64,000 bases of DNA from Marinobacterium sp. xm-d-530 (lineage in GTDB: Bacteria; Pseudomonadota; Gammaproteobacteria; Pseudomonadales; Balneatricaceae). The notes under the pieces were generated by a model, which saw only the letters and a list, made by a program, of their open reading frames with translations, had not been told where the DNA came from and made no database searches. Position numbers and translations under genes: made by a program. Below are positions 8,705-15,986 of the stretch, piece after piece. The stretch covers positions 62,001 through 126,000 of the forward strand of contig NZ_WBYM01000003.1 of NCBI RefSeq assembly GCF_013283365.1, in the 5' to 3' direction. Position 1 is the stretch's first letter; every line of letters begins with the position of its first letter.

Positions 8705-8986
8705 TCATTTATTTTTTTTGTTTCTGCTGCCCACTTGTTCACCTGCTTTGAAAGCTGCAAGTATTCCTGACAACCCCTTCTTATTTTTTGCCTCGCGAAC
8801 CGCATCGATTTCAGATTGGTTCAAAGTTATGGCTGGTTTTTTGGACGTGAATTTTATGGAAACAATGAAGCCTACAGCGAAGAAGATGAACAACCCACCA
8901 AAGTGCCAAGCTTCAGAAAAACCAAGCCAACGAAGTATTTGGTATACAGGTCCGAGCCAGTCTGCGATTAAGTCCTCATCTAACAT
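8705..8986 (-). CDS. small single-pass membrane protein of unknown function
   Basis: 93 residues with a strong AAGGAGG ribosome site 9 nt before the ATG at 8986. There is an acidic N-terminus (MLDEDLIADW), a hydrophobic segment at about 27-45 (GGLFIFFAVGFIVSI), and a basic, glycine-containing C-terminal tail ending RNKKNK, which suggests a cytoplasmic C-terminus. I recognise no family. It is first in a probable two-gene unit with the Ivy-like gene. The rest of the gap up to pckA (8987-9113) holds only AT-rich sequence that presumably contains its promoter. Confidence 0.65.
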   Translation of the reverse strand: MLDEDLIADWLGPVYQILRWLGFSEAWHFGGLFIFFAVGFIVSIKFTSKKPAITLNQSEIDAVREAKNKKGLSGILAAFKAGEQVGSRNKKNK

Positions 8987-9113
8987 CGTTCAGACCCTCC
9001 TTTAAACCCTTGATATTTTTTTCTATTGAATCACAGATTAACTTACACCGCCAAAGCCAGGTGTTTCTTACATGGAGTACCCAAGGTTTAAGTTCGAAAT
9101 TAGTTTTCACAGC

Positions 9114-9140
9114 AATAAAAAAGGCGACCTTAGGTCGCCT
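9114..9140 (-). terminator. terminator after pckA
   Basis: An AGGCGACC stem pairs with GGTCGCCT around a 3-nt loop (9122-9140). On the minus strand it is followed by TTTTTTATT. It lies 22 nt beyond the pckA stop codon. Confidence 0.9.
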
Positions 9141-9161
9141 CTCTATACTGCATGCAGCCTC

Positions 9162-10709
9162 TTAAATTTGAGGGCCTGCAGCAATGATCTTCTCATCAAC
9201 ACCTTCAAATTTTTCGAAGTTGTTAACGAACTGTGCGGTCAGATCGGCACAAGCAGCATCATAATCGGCGCCGTTTGCCCAAGTATCACGTGGCACAAGT
9301 AGGTTGTCATCAACACCCTGAACGGTCACAGGCACTTCTAGGTTTAGACCAGGGATGTGCTTAGTTTCCACATCTTTAAGGTGTCCGTGTTGGATCGCTG
9401 AGATAATGCCGCGAGTCGTTGGGATGCTGAAACGCTCACCTGTACCGTAGCTACCGCCGGTCCAACCGGTATTCACTAGGTAAACTTTAGAGCCGTACTC
9501 TTCGATACGCTTGATCAGTAGTTCTGCGTACTCGCTTGGTGGACGCGGGAAGAATGGTGCACCAAAACAGGTTGAGAAGGTCGACTTGATGCCGCCGCCT
9601 GAACCCATCTCTGTAGAGCCAACCAACGCTGTGTAGCCAGATAGGAAGTGGTACGCCGCTGCCTCTTTGCTCAGGATAGAGACAGGAGGCAGTACGCCGG
9701 TTAGGTCACAGGTTAGGAATACGATGTTATCTGGCTCGTCACCCATATTAGTCGCCGAACGCTTCTCAACATGGCTCAACGGGTAGGCACAACGACCGTT
9801 CTCTGTCAGGCTGACATCGTTGTAATCCGCTTCACGACACTCGTCTAGAACAACGTTCTCGACGATTGCACCAAAACGGATTGCATCCCAGATGATCGGT
9901 TCGTTTTTCTGGCTAAGGTTGATTGTCTTAGCGTAACAACCGCCTTCTAGGTTGAAGACACCGCCTTTCGCCCAACCGTGCTCATCATCACCGATTAGGT
10001 AACGGCTTGGGTCTGCAGAAAGGGTTGTTTTACCAGTACCTGAAAGACCGAAGAAGAGCGTCGTTGAGCCATCTTCACCAATGTTCGCTGAACAGTGCAT
10101 TGGTAGCACGTCTTTTTCAGGTAGAAGGAAGTTCTGTACAGAGAACATCGCTTTCTTCATTTCTCCCGCGTAACGCATACCGGCGATCAACACTTTACGT
10201 TGTGCGAAGTTCAGAATGACACAGCCATCAGAGTTGGTGCCATCACGCTCTGGCTCACACTCGAAACCAGCAGCGTTAAGAATTTGCCACTCTTCTTTAC
10301 CCTTAGGGTTGTAGTCGCTTGGACGGATGAAGAGATTTTGACCAAAAAGATTTTGCCATGCAGTTTCAGTTGTCATACGCACTGCAAGGTAGTGACTTGG
10401 ATCAGAACCGACATGCACTTCAGAAGTGAAAGACTCTTGCTCAGAAATGTACGCTTCAACACGCGCCCATAATGCATCAAACTTGTCTGCGTCGAATGGA
10501 CGGTTGATTGGCCCCCAATAGATGGCATCGGATGTGCTTGGCTCTTGGACGATGAAACGATCCATTGGTGAACGACCTGTACGCTTACCGGTAGTAACGA
10601 CAAGTGCACCTGTGTTTGCTAGTACGCCTTCATTGCGTGCGATAGCAGCCTCAACCAACGCGGCAGGCGTCAGGTTAAGGTGATTCTCTGCGATTGACTC
10701 TTTAGTCAT
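9162..10709 (-). CDS. pckA: phosphoenolpyruvate carboxykinase (ATP)
   Basis: 515 residues from the ATG at 10709, with an AAGGGA site upstream. It catalyses oxaloacetate + ATP to PEP + ADP + CO2, the first committed step of gluconeogenesis, in the cytoplasm. The kinase P-loop [13 protein letters not shown] is at about 221-233, followed by DDEHGWA with the metal-binding aspartate, and the R-binding TGKRTGRSP is at about 41-49. The length is normal for the ATP-dependent bacterial class. An organism living on acids, lipids and polyols would need it. It is first in a conserved neighbourhood with hslO, hslR and yrfG, although its roughly 185-nt upstream gap suggests its own promoter. Confidence 0.97.
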   Translation of the reverse strand: MTKESIAENHLNLTPAALVEAAIARNEGVLANTGALVVTTGKRTGRSPMDRFIVQEPSTSDAIYWGPINRPFDADKFDALWARVEAYISEQESFTSEVHVGSDPSHYLAVRMTTETAWQNLFGQNLFIRPSDYNPKGKEEWQILNAAGFECEPERDGTNSDGCVILNFAQRKVLIAGMRYAGEMKKAMFSVQNFLLPEKDVLPMHCSANIGEDGSTTLFFGLSGTGKTTLSADPSRYLIGDDEHGWAKGGVFNLEGGCYAKTINLSQKNEPIIWDAIRFGAIVENVVLDECREADYNDVSLTENGRCAYPLSHVEKRSATNMGDEPDNIVFLTCDLTGVLPPVSILSKEAAAYHFLSGYTALVGSTEMGSGGGIKSTFSTCFGAPFFPRPPSEYAELLIKRIEEYGSKVYLVNTGWTGGSYGTGERFSIPTTRGIISAIQHGHLKDVETKHIPGLNLEVPVTVQGVDDNLLVPRDTWANGADYDAACADLTAQFVNNFEKFEGVDEKIIAAGPQI

Positions 10710-10895
10710 CAACTGATCCCTTGGGCTTTAACCCATTTGTACCTAAAAGTTACCGTCCTCAAAGAGGGCGGAACGCGGAAAATAATTTAAATAATATTTT
10801 TGGTGGTTGGTTTGAAAGGTCGTGGCCAACTCTTTTTGTAGGTGCGCGATTATCTCATAGCCGGGGGCTCTAACAAACCCCCAGATCGATAACCT

Positions 10896-11774
10896 TTAGT
10901 GTAACGAGTCACTCTCGTTCAATGCCCCATCGTTGTGGAACAGTGCTTTAATGTCTTGCGCATCAAAATCATAGCTGCGATTACAGAAATGACAAGTTGT
11001 TGATACGACACCCTTGTGCTCTTCAGCAAGGCTTAAAAGTTCCTCTTCGGTCATCGTTTGCAGTGCGGCCGCACTGCGTTGACGTGAACAGTCACACGAG
11101 AAGCTTAACGGCTCGGGATCTGTGATACGTGCGCTCTCTTGGTGGAAAAGACGATACAACAGTGTCTCGTTATCCAACTCGAGTAGCTCATCGTTTTGCA
11201 GGGTTTGCGCCAGAGTAGAGATGTGATTCCAATCCTCATCGCCATTGCCAGCAGCCGGTAACACTTGCAGCATCATGCCAGCGGCACGCTGACCATTGGT
11301 GGTCAGAATCAGTTGCGTGGGTAGCTGCTCTGATTGGCGGAAATAGCCTTCGATACACTCGGCAACGCTCGCCCCTTCAAGCGGTACAATGCCTTGGTAA
11401 CGCTGACCCTGTTCAGGCTCCATGGTCAACGCCATGCGACCATTAACAAAGGAGTGATCGAAACGCTCGCCGTGCTTCAGGGTCTCTTCGTCAAAACGAG
11501 CAATCGCACGGACCTGGCCTTTATCGTTGCACTCAGCAAGAAGCAGACGCAGTCCACTGTCGCCCTGTGCTTGAAGTGACAAACGCCCTTCGATCTTCAA
11601 GTTTGAACTGAGTAGCACAACCGCCGCCAACATCTCGCCCAACAGGTGGCGAATCTCATCCGGGTAGTCACCATAAGCAATCGCTTGCTGGAAACTCTCT
11701 TCAAGACCGACAACAACGCCTCGCACGTCGGCATTATCAAACAGGACGCGTTGAATTTGATCAGGTGTGCTCAT
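10896..11774 (-). CDS. hslO: redox-regulated chaperone Hsp33
   Basis: 292 residues, the standard Hsp33 length. The zinc-binding, redox-switch cysteines are in the C-terminal region as CDC (SFSCDCSRQR) and CHFC (TTCHFCNRSYDF). Oxidative stress releases zinc and activates the holdase. The central domain with TLKHGERFDHSFVNGRMALTMEPE-type substrate-binding sequence is intact. The ATG at 11774 starts a normal N-terminus (MSTPDQIQRVLF). It follows hslR on the same strand at a 67-nt gap. A GGGGG/CCCCC hairpin at 10863-10882 lies just past the stop but has no T run, so termination there is doubtful. Confidence 0.96.
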   Translation of the reverse strand: MSTPDQIQRVLFDNADVRGVVVGLEESFQQAIAYGDYPDEIRHLLGEMLAAVVLLSSNLKIEGRLSLQAQGDSGLRLLLAECNDKGQVRAIARFDEETLKHGERFDHSFVNGRMALTMEPEQGQRYQGIVPLEGASVAECIEGYFRQSEQLPTQLILTTNGQRAAGMMLQVLPAAGNGDEDWNHISTLAQTLQNDELLELDNETLLYRLFHQESARITDPEPLSFSCDCSRQRSAAALQTMTEEELLSLAEEHKGVVSTTCHFCNRSYDFDAQDIKALFHNDGALNESDSLH

Positions 11775-11841
11775 CAGAAGACCTATAATAATTTAACAAT
11801 TGGGGCGCGATTTTACGCGGAATTGGTGCAGGTTTCAGCTA

Positions 11842-12222
11842 TCAATCTCGTAAATAACCTTTAACCCGCAACAACTCACGACGGCTCTTTTTATCCGGTC
11901 GTGCATCAGGCCCTGAGCCCAACTGCTTACGCATCGCTGCGTTCTCTTCGCGCTTATTGATACTGGCTTGAGTCTCAACGTAGAGTTTTTGAGCTTCTGG
12001 CGCGCCACGACGTTGATCAGAGAGTGCAACGATCTCGATCTCTTTCTCGTCGTAGCCCTGACGAATCTTAAGCTTGGCACCAATCTCAACCGCTTTACTG
12101 CACTTTGCTCTTTGCCCGTTGTAGTGCACCTTACCGCCTTCAATCATCTCTTTGGCAATGCCTCGGGTCTTGTAGAACCGGGCAGCCCAAAGCCACTTAT
12201 CTAGACGGATACCGCTACTCAT
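11842..12222 (-). CDS. hslR: ribosome-associated heat shock protein Hsp15
   Basis: 126 residues with an N-terminal S4 RNA-binding domain (RLDKWLWAARFYKTRGIAKEMIEGG, shown in part) and a basic C-terminal tail. Hsp15 binds 50S subunits carrying nascent chains after abortive translation and helps recycle them. The start codon overlaps the yrfG stop by 4 nt (ATGA), indicating translational coupling. The order yrfG-hslR-hslO matches E. coli. Confidence 0.95.
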   Translation of the reverse strand: MSSGIRLDKWLWAARFYKTRGIAKEMIEGGKVHYNGQRAKCSKAVEIGAKLKIRQGYDEKEIEIVALSDQRRGAPEAQKLYVETQASINKREENAAMRKQLGSGPDARPDKKSRRELLRVKGYLRD

Positions 12223-12881
12223 TCGTTTACCATTACCTCATTAAAATCATTGATCGACATAAAATCACAATCACTCATGTCGCGTGGGGGCATCTGCAGA
12301 TCAGGCTGATCAATCGTTAGCAGATGCTTGATGCCGAAATCATGTGCGGACTGCAGAACCGGTAGACTGTCATCCACCATCAATGTACGCTCAGGGTCGA
12401 AGGGCTCATGCTTCATAAGAGTCTCCCAAAAGGCTTGCGACTCTTTCGGATAGCCATAGTCGTGTGAACTGATCACACCCTGTACCTCATCCGCTAAATT
12501 GGTACGAGAGAACTTTAAATCAACCCCTGCACGGTGCGAATTGGTGACAATCAGCACACGTCGGCCACTCTGTTTGAGCCAAGCAAGAAACTCGGGCACA
12601 GAGTGGCGATAGCCAATCTTATCGGCCACCTCATGTTTTAACTCAGCAATCGGAAGCTGAAAGCGTTCGCTCCAGTAGTCAAAGCAGTACCAGTTTAATG
12701 TCCCCTGCTCCTCCATAATGTTCGACAGGATATATTTCTTAGCCTCTTCAACATCGATTTGGTGAATCTCTGCGTAACGAGCAGGCAGAAACTCAAGCCA
12801 GAAGTGTGAATCGAAGTGAAGATCCAACAGGGTGCCGTCCATATCTAAGAAGACGGTGTCTATCTCTTGCCATTGAAGCAT
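12219..12881 (-). CDS. yrfG: HAD-family GMP/IMP nucleotidase YrfG
   Basis: 220 residues of the HAD phosphatase superfamily. The nucleophile motif is FLDMDGTLLD (D15/D17), the serine/threonine motif is VLIVTNSH at about 110, and the terminal acidic motif is TLMVDDSLPV at about 161. In E. coli the ortholog dephosphorylates GMP and IMP. It is first gene of the minus-strand yrfG-hslR-hslO unit and diverges from nudE, with a 40-nt gap that must hold both promoters. Confidence 0.9.
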   Translation of the reverse strand: MLQWQEIDTVFLDMDGTLLDLHFDSHFWLEFLPARYAEIHQIDVEEAKKYILSNIMEEQGTLNWYCFDYWSERFQLPIAELKHEVADKIGYRHSVPEFLAWLKQSGRRVLIVTNSHRAGVDLKFSRTNLADEVQGVISSHDYGYPKESQAFWETLMKHEPFDPERTLMVDDSLPVLQSAHDFGIKHLLTIDQPDLQMPPRDMSDCDFMSINDFNEVMVNE

Positions 12882-12921
12882 AATCGGGGAACACTCTAGG
12901 AAACGTTATTTGGATACCAGT

Positions 12922-13467
12922 ATGCCGATCAAACCGGAAATTTTGAAGGTCACTAAGCCAGAGAAGAGTGCGCTGTTTCATGTCGAGCAGGTCGACCTTC
13001 GCTTCAGCAATGGTGAGGAGCGTCGATTTGAACGCCTGGCATCCAAGGGCCGAGGCGCCGTCATGGTGCTTGCCATCGATGCCCAACAGAACATCGTTCT
13101 GATTCGAGAGTATGCGACCGGCTTTGATGATTATGTCTTAACACTACCCAAAGGGGTGATCGATCCTGGCGAAGATGCACTACAGGCAGCCAATCGTGAG
13201 CTTCAAGAGGAGGCGGGTTTTGCTGCCAATCAACTTCAGGTTATCCGGAATATGAGCGCGGTGCCCAACTACATGGGCAACTCACTGACGCTGGTTGTGG
13301 CACAAGATCTTTATGAGAGTCGCTTAGAGGGGGATGAGCCAGAGCCTCTGGAAGTTGTGAAATACCCACTGGCGGATATCGAGACACTGGCGATGCAGAG
13401 TGATTTTCATGAAGGCCGAGCCATTGCCGCACTGTTTCTGGTCAAGCAATGGCTTGCCGAGCAGTAG
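12922..13467 (+). CDS. nudE: ADP compounds hydrolase NudE
   Basis: 181 residues from the ATG at 12922; an in-frame TTG at 12910 is less likely. The Nudix box GVIDPGED-(x)5-ANRELQEEAGF lies at about residues 75-97, matching the G(x)5E(x)7REUxEExG pattern. NudE hydrolyses ADP-ribose, NADH and diadenosine polyphosphates. The C-terminal ARNVSALFLV-like segment (GRAIAALFLVKQWL) matches E. coli NudE. It is adjacent to yrfG as in E. coli. Its stop codon abuts the stop of the opposing small gene at 13468, with no intervening base. Confidence 0.92.
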   Translation: MPIKPEILKVTKPEKSALFHVEQVDLRFSNGEERRFERLASKGRGAVMVLAIDAQQNIVLIREYATGFDDYVLTLPKGVIDPGEDALQAANRELQEEAGFAANQLQVIRNMSAVPNYMGNSLTLVVAQDLYESRLEGDEPEPLEVVKYPLADIETLAMQSDFHEGRAIAALFLVKQWLAEQ

Positions 13468-13752
13468 TTACTGATCCGCAGACTTACAGGCCAACGTACC
13501 AGCTGCAATAACGCGATCCACGCGCTCAGAAAAACCAGCATCAGACCGATCACTACGCAGAATGCGACCGACTTCCAAGTCGTCAAAGCGCTCGTGGACA
13601 TAATCGGTTAGACAGCTGCAGCGCGCTTCAGAGGCACCTGACACCAGACAACCGTTCATAAACGGTTCGTAGGTTTTGGATCCAAAGTAGTTAACACGAA
13701 CAATGTAGATGGCGCCCATAACAACGGCGATCCACAACAGAACCTTTGACAT
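13468..13752 (-). CDS. small membrane-anchored cysteine-containing protein, unknown function
   Basis: 94 residues: an N-terminal hydrophobic segment (about 4-21) without a lipobox, then an exported-looking domain with four cysteines (C35, C45, C47, C89 approximately). I know no family for it. The pattern of a membrane anchor plus paired cysteines suggests a periplasmic domain with disulfides. The gene is tail-to-tail with nudE. Confidence 0.6.
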   Translation of the reverse strand: MSKVLLWIAVVMGAIYIVRVNYFGSKTYEPFMNGCLVSGASEARCSCLTDYVHERFDDLEVGRILRSDRSDAGFSERVDRVIAAGTLACKSADQ

Positions 13753-13890
13753 GCTTTAAGCCTTGTAAATGATCAAGATGGCCGCATTGTAATCAGAGGT
13801 GAACATAATTTCAGCTATCTTTAGTTGCAGATACGAAACAACCGAGTGATCTAAAGACATTACTTTTTGTGCCATTAATAGTCGGGCGAA

Positions 13891-13940
13891 AGGTGATATG
13901 ATCGCATCCACTAACTTACCGCCAGGGTTTTTATGCCCTG
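13891..13940 (+). promoter_or_regulatory. sodB promoter (extended -10) and 5' leader hairpin
   Basis: TGATATGAT at 13894-13902 is an extended -10 (TG-n-TATGAT), and no good -35 is visible. A CAGGG/CCCTG hairpin with a U-rich loop (13923-13940) would lie in the leader just before the ribosome site GGAG. Both are inferred from sequence pattern only. Confidence 0.45.
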
Positions 13941-13966
13941 ACTAACTGAAATGATTGGAGCATAAA

Positions 13967-14551
13967 ATGAGCTTTGAACTTCCAGCACTGCCATACGCAA
14001 AAGATGCACTAGAACCACACATCTCTGCTGAAACTCTAGAATTCCACCACGGCAAACACCACAACACTTACGTGGTTAAGCTAAACGGCCTAGTACCAGG
14101 TACTGAGTTTGAAGGTAAATCTCTAGAAGAGATCATCAAAACGGCACCAGCTGGCGGCGTATTCAACAACGCAGCACAGGTATGGAACCACACCTTCTAC
14201 TGGAACTGCCTATCACCAAACGGTGGCGGTGAGCCAACAGGCGCTATTGCTGACGCGATCAACGCTCAGTGGGGCTCTTTCGACAAGTTCAAAGAAGAGC
14301 TAAACGACAAAGCGGTTAACAACTTCGGTTCTTCATGGACTTGGTTGGTTAAAAACGCTGACGGTTCTCTAGAGATCGTTAACACTAGCAACGCAGGCAC
14401 GCCAATGACTAACGGTCAGACTGCGATCCTAACTGTTGACCTTTGGGAACACGCTTACTACATCGATTACCGCAACGTACGTCCAGATTACCTAAACGGT
14501 TACTGGTCACTTGTGAACTGGGACTTTGCTAACGCAAACCTAGCGGCTTAA
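13967..14551 (+). CDS. sodB: superoxide dismutase [Fe]
   Basis: 194 residues from the ATG at 13967, with TTGGAGCATAA as ribosome-site context. The N-terminus [20 protein letters not shown] is typical of Fe-SOD. Metal ligands are visible: H27 in the [12 protein letters not shown] block, H74 in WNHTFYW, and D/H in [13 protein letters not shown]. The [16 protein letters not shown] sequence and the Q/G pattern favour iron over manganese. It is a cytoplasmic superoxide scavenger. Codon use is strongly biased (CTA, GCA, AAC, AAA), consistent with high expression, and a strong terminator follows. Confidence 0.96.
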   Translation: MSFELPALPYAKDALEPHISAETLEFHHGKHHNTYVVKLNGLVPGTEFEGKSLEEIIKTAPAGGVFNNAAQVWNHTFYWNCLSPNGGGEPTGAIADAINAQWGSFDKFKEELNDKAVNNFGSSWTWLVKNADGSLEIVNTSNAGTPMTNGQTAILTVDLWEHAYYIDYRNVRPDYLNGYWSLVNWDFANANLAA

Positions 14552-14568
14552 TCAGTAGCCCGTCATTG

Positions 14569-14596
14569 AAAAGAGAGCTTCGGCTCTCTTTTTTAT
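14569..14596 (+). terminator. terminator after sodB
   Basis: AAAAGAGAGC and GCTCTCTTTT flank a TTCG tetraloop and run into a T-rich tail. It lies 17 nt past the sodB stop, next to the convergent tesA end. Confidence 0.95.
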
Positions 14597-14599
14597 TGT

Positions 14600-15208
14600 C
14601 TACTGCACGCCTATTTCCGGTCCCACAACGCTCATCACGGTCTTAAGAATGATCGGCTGGGCTACCGCTTTAGGGTGTAAGCCGTCTGACTGCATCAGAT
14701 CCCAATCGGTCGCCACGCCCTCTAATAAGAAAGGCACGAGTGGCGCATCAAATGCATCAGCTAGCTGAGGGAATAGATTAAAAAAAGCGCGGGTGTATCG
14801 TGGACCATAGTTGGGCGGTAGCTGAATACCAATCACAATCAGCTTTGCACCTGACTCTGTAATCTTATTGGCCAATGCTTCAAGATTGGTTTGAATAATA
14901 TTCAGAGGGGTACCGCGTAAACCGTCATTGGCTCCTAACTCAAGCAGGACCCATTTAGGTTCGTGTAGCTCTAACAGATCGGGAAGTCGCGCCAGCCCCC
15001 CGGCTGTGGTTTCACCACTGACACTGGCATTTAATAACGTCAGACCGGAACCTTCCAAACGCTGTTCCATTAACTCTACCCAACCTTCACCCGGGGTTAA
15101 TCCATAACCGGCCGAGAGGCTATCTCCCAACACCATAATATCCGCTGCCTTAACCGGCAGCGCTAACCCAAAAACGATGAATAAGTGCAGTATAAAATTC
15201 TTTAACAA
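14600..15208 (-). CDS. tesA: periplasmic acyl-CoA thioesterase I / arylesterase (TesA)
   Basis: 202 residues of the SGNH/GDSL hydrolase family. There is a signal peptide (MLKNFILHLFIVFGLALPVKA), the nucleophile in GDSLSAGYG, block II and III residues SGETTAGG and LGANDGLRG, and block V DGLHPKA with the catalytic Asp and His. The start is TTG at 15208 with GAGG 5 nt upstream; no ATG precedes the signal peptide. TesA hydrolyses thioesters, lysophospholipids and aryl esters in the periplasm. It diverges from ybbA-ybbP, a conserved arrangement. Confidence 0.93.
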   Translation of the reverse strand: MLKNFILHLFIVFGLALPVKAADIMVLGDSLSAGYGLTPGEGWVELMEQRLEGSGLTLLNASVSGETTAGGLARLPDLLELHEPKWVLLELGANDGLRGTPLNIIQTNLEALANKITESGAKLIVIGIQLPPNYGPRYTRAFFNLFPQLADAFDAPLVPFLLEGVATDWDLMQSDGLHPKAVAQPIILKTVMSVVGPEIGVQ

Positions 15209-15302
15209 AACGACCTCGAACCTTTAAAAGCGACGTAACAAACCCAAAATTAATAATAGTCGTAAGGGTATTAGAAGACTATTGGATCATTAAGAGGACA
15301 CC

Positions 15303-15986
15303 ATGACTTGCCGCTCCGTTCTACTTGAAGCAAAACAGCTGGGAAAACAGTTTAAGACCGGAAGCGGAACACTGGATCTGTTCGTCAATCTCAACCTAAC
15401 CATTAATGCCGGGGAGACGATAGCGATCATCGGTAAATCTGGCGCCGGTAAATCGACGCTACTCAGTCTGCTTGCGGGGTTGGATACGGCCACCTCTGGG
15501 ACAGTCGAATTTGAAGGTAAGCCTTTAGAGTCACTGTCGGATGCAGAACGAGCAAAACTCAGAGCCGATAAAATTGCCTTTATTTTCCAATCCTTTCACC
15601 TACTGCCCGAGCTAACAGCACAGGACAACGTCGCACTACCCCTTGAGATTCGCCAGCAGCAAAACGCGGAGGCAACAGCGTCGGAATGGCTACAAAACGT
15701 CGGGCTGGGTGATCGAACTGATCACTATCCTTCACAACTCTCCGGTGGCGAGCAGCAACGCGTGGCGATAGCGCGTGCTTTTGCAGGTAACCCTGCCCTG
15801 CTCTTTGCCGATGAGCCTACCGGCAACCTCGATGAAGCGACGGGGCAGCAAATCGTTGAACAGCTCTTCTCATTAAACGAGCAACAGGGCACAACGCTGA
15901 TATTGATCACTCACGACCTTGAGCTAGCAAAACGCTGTCAGCGTCGAATTCAACTGAGTAATGGGGCTATCGAGGAGCTATCATGA
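15303..15986 (+). CDS. ybbA: ABC transporter ATP-binding protein YbbA
   Basis: 227 residues of the LolD/MacB-type ATPase group. Walker A is GKSGAGKST (about 43-51), signature [14 protein letters not shown], Walker [10 protein letters not shown] and the H-loop LITHDLE. It would energise the FtsX-like permease YbbP encoded next. The physiological substrate is unsettled; the tesA linkage points to lipid or envelope chemistry. The stop overlaps the ybbP start by 4 nt. Confidence 0.93.
   Translation: MTCRSVLLEAKQLGKQFKTGSGTLDLFVNLNLTINAGETIAIIGKSGAGKSTLLSLLAGLDTATSGTVEFEGKPLESLSDAERAKLRADKIAFIFQSFHLLPELTAQDNVALPLEIRQQQNAEATASEWLQNVGLGDRTDHYPSQLSGGEQQRVAIARAFAGNPALLFADEPTGNLDEATGQQIVEQLFSLNEQQGTTLILITHDLELAKRCQRRIQLSNGAIEELS

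Noticed and set aside
8671-8805. Longer N-terminus for the Ivy-like protein
   Set aside because: It overlaps the small membrane-protein gene and would bury a clear signal peptide behind 45 basic residues.
10863-10882. GGGGG/CCCCC hairpin after hslO as a terminator
   Set aside because: There is no T run and the loop is 10 nt, so evidence for termination is weak.
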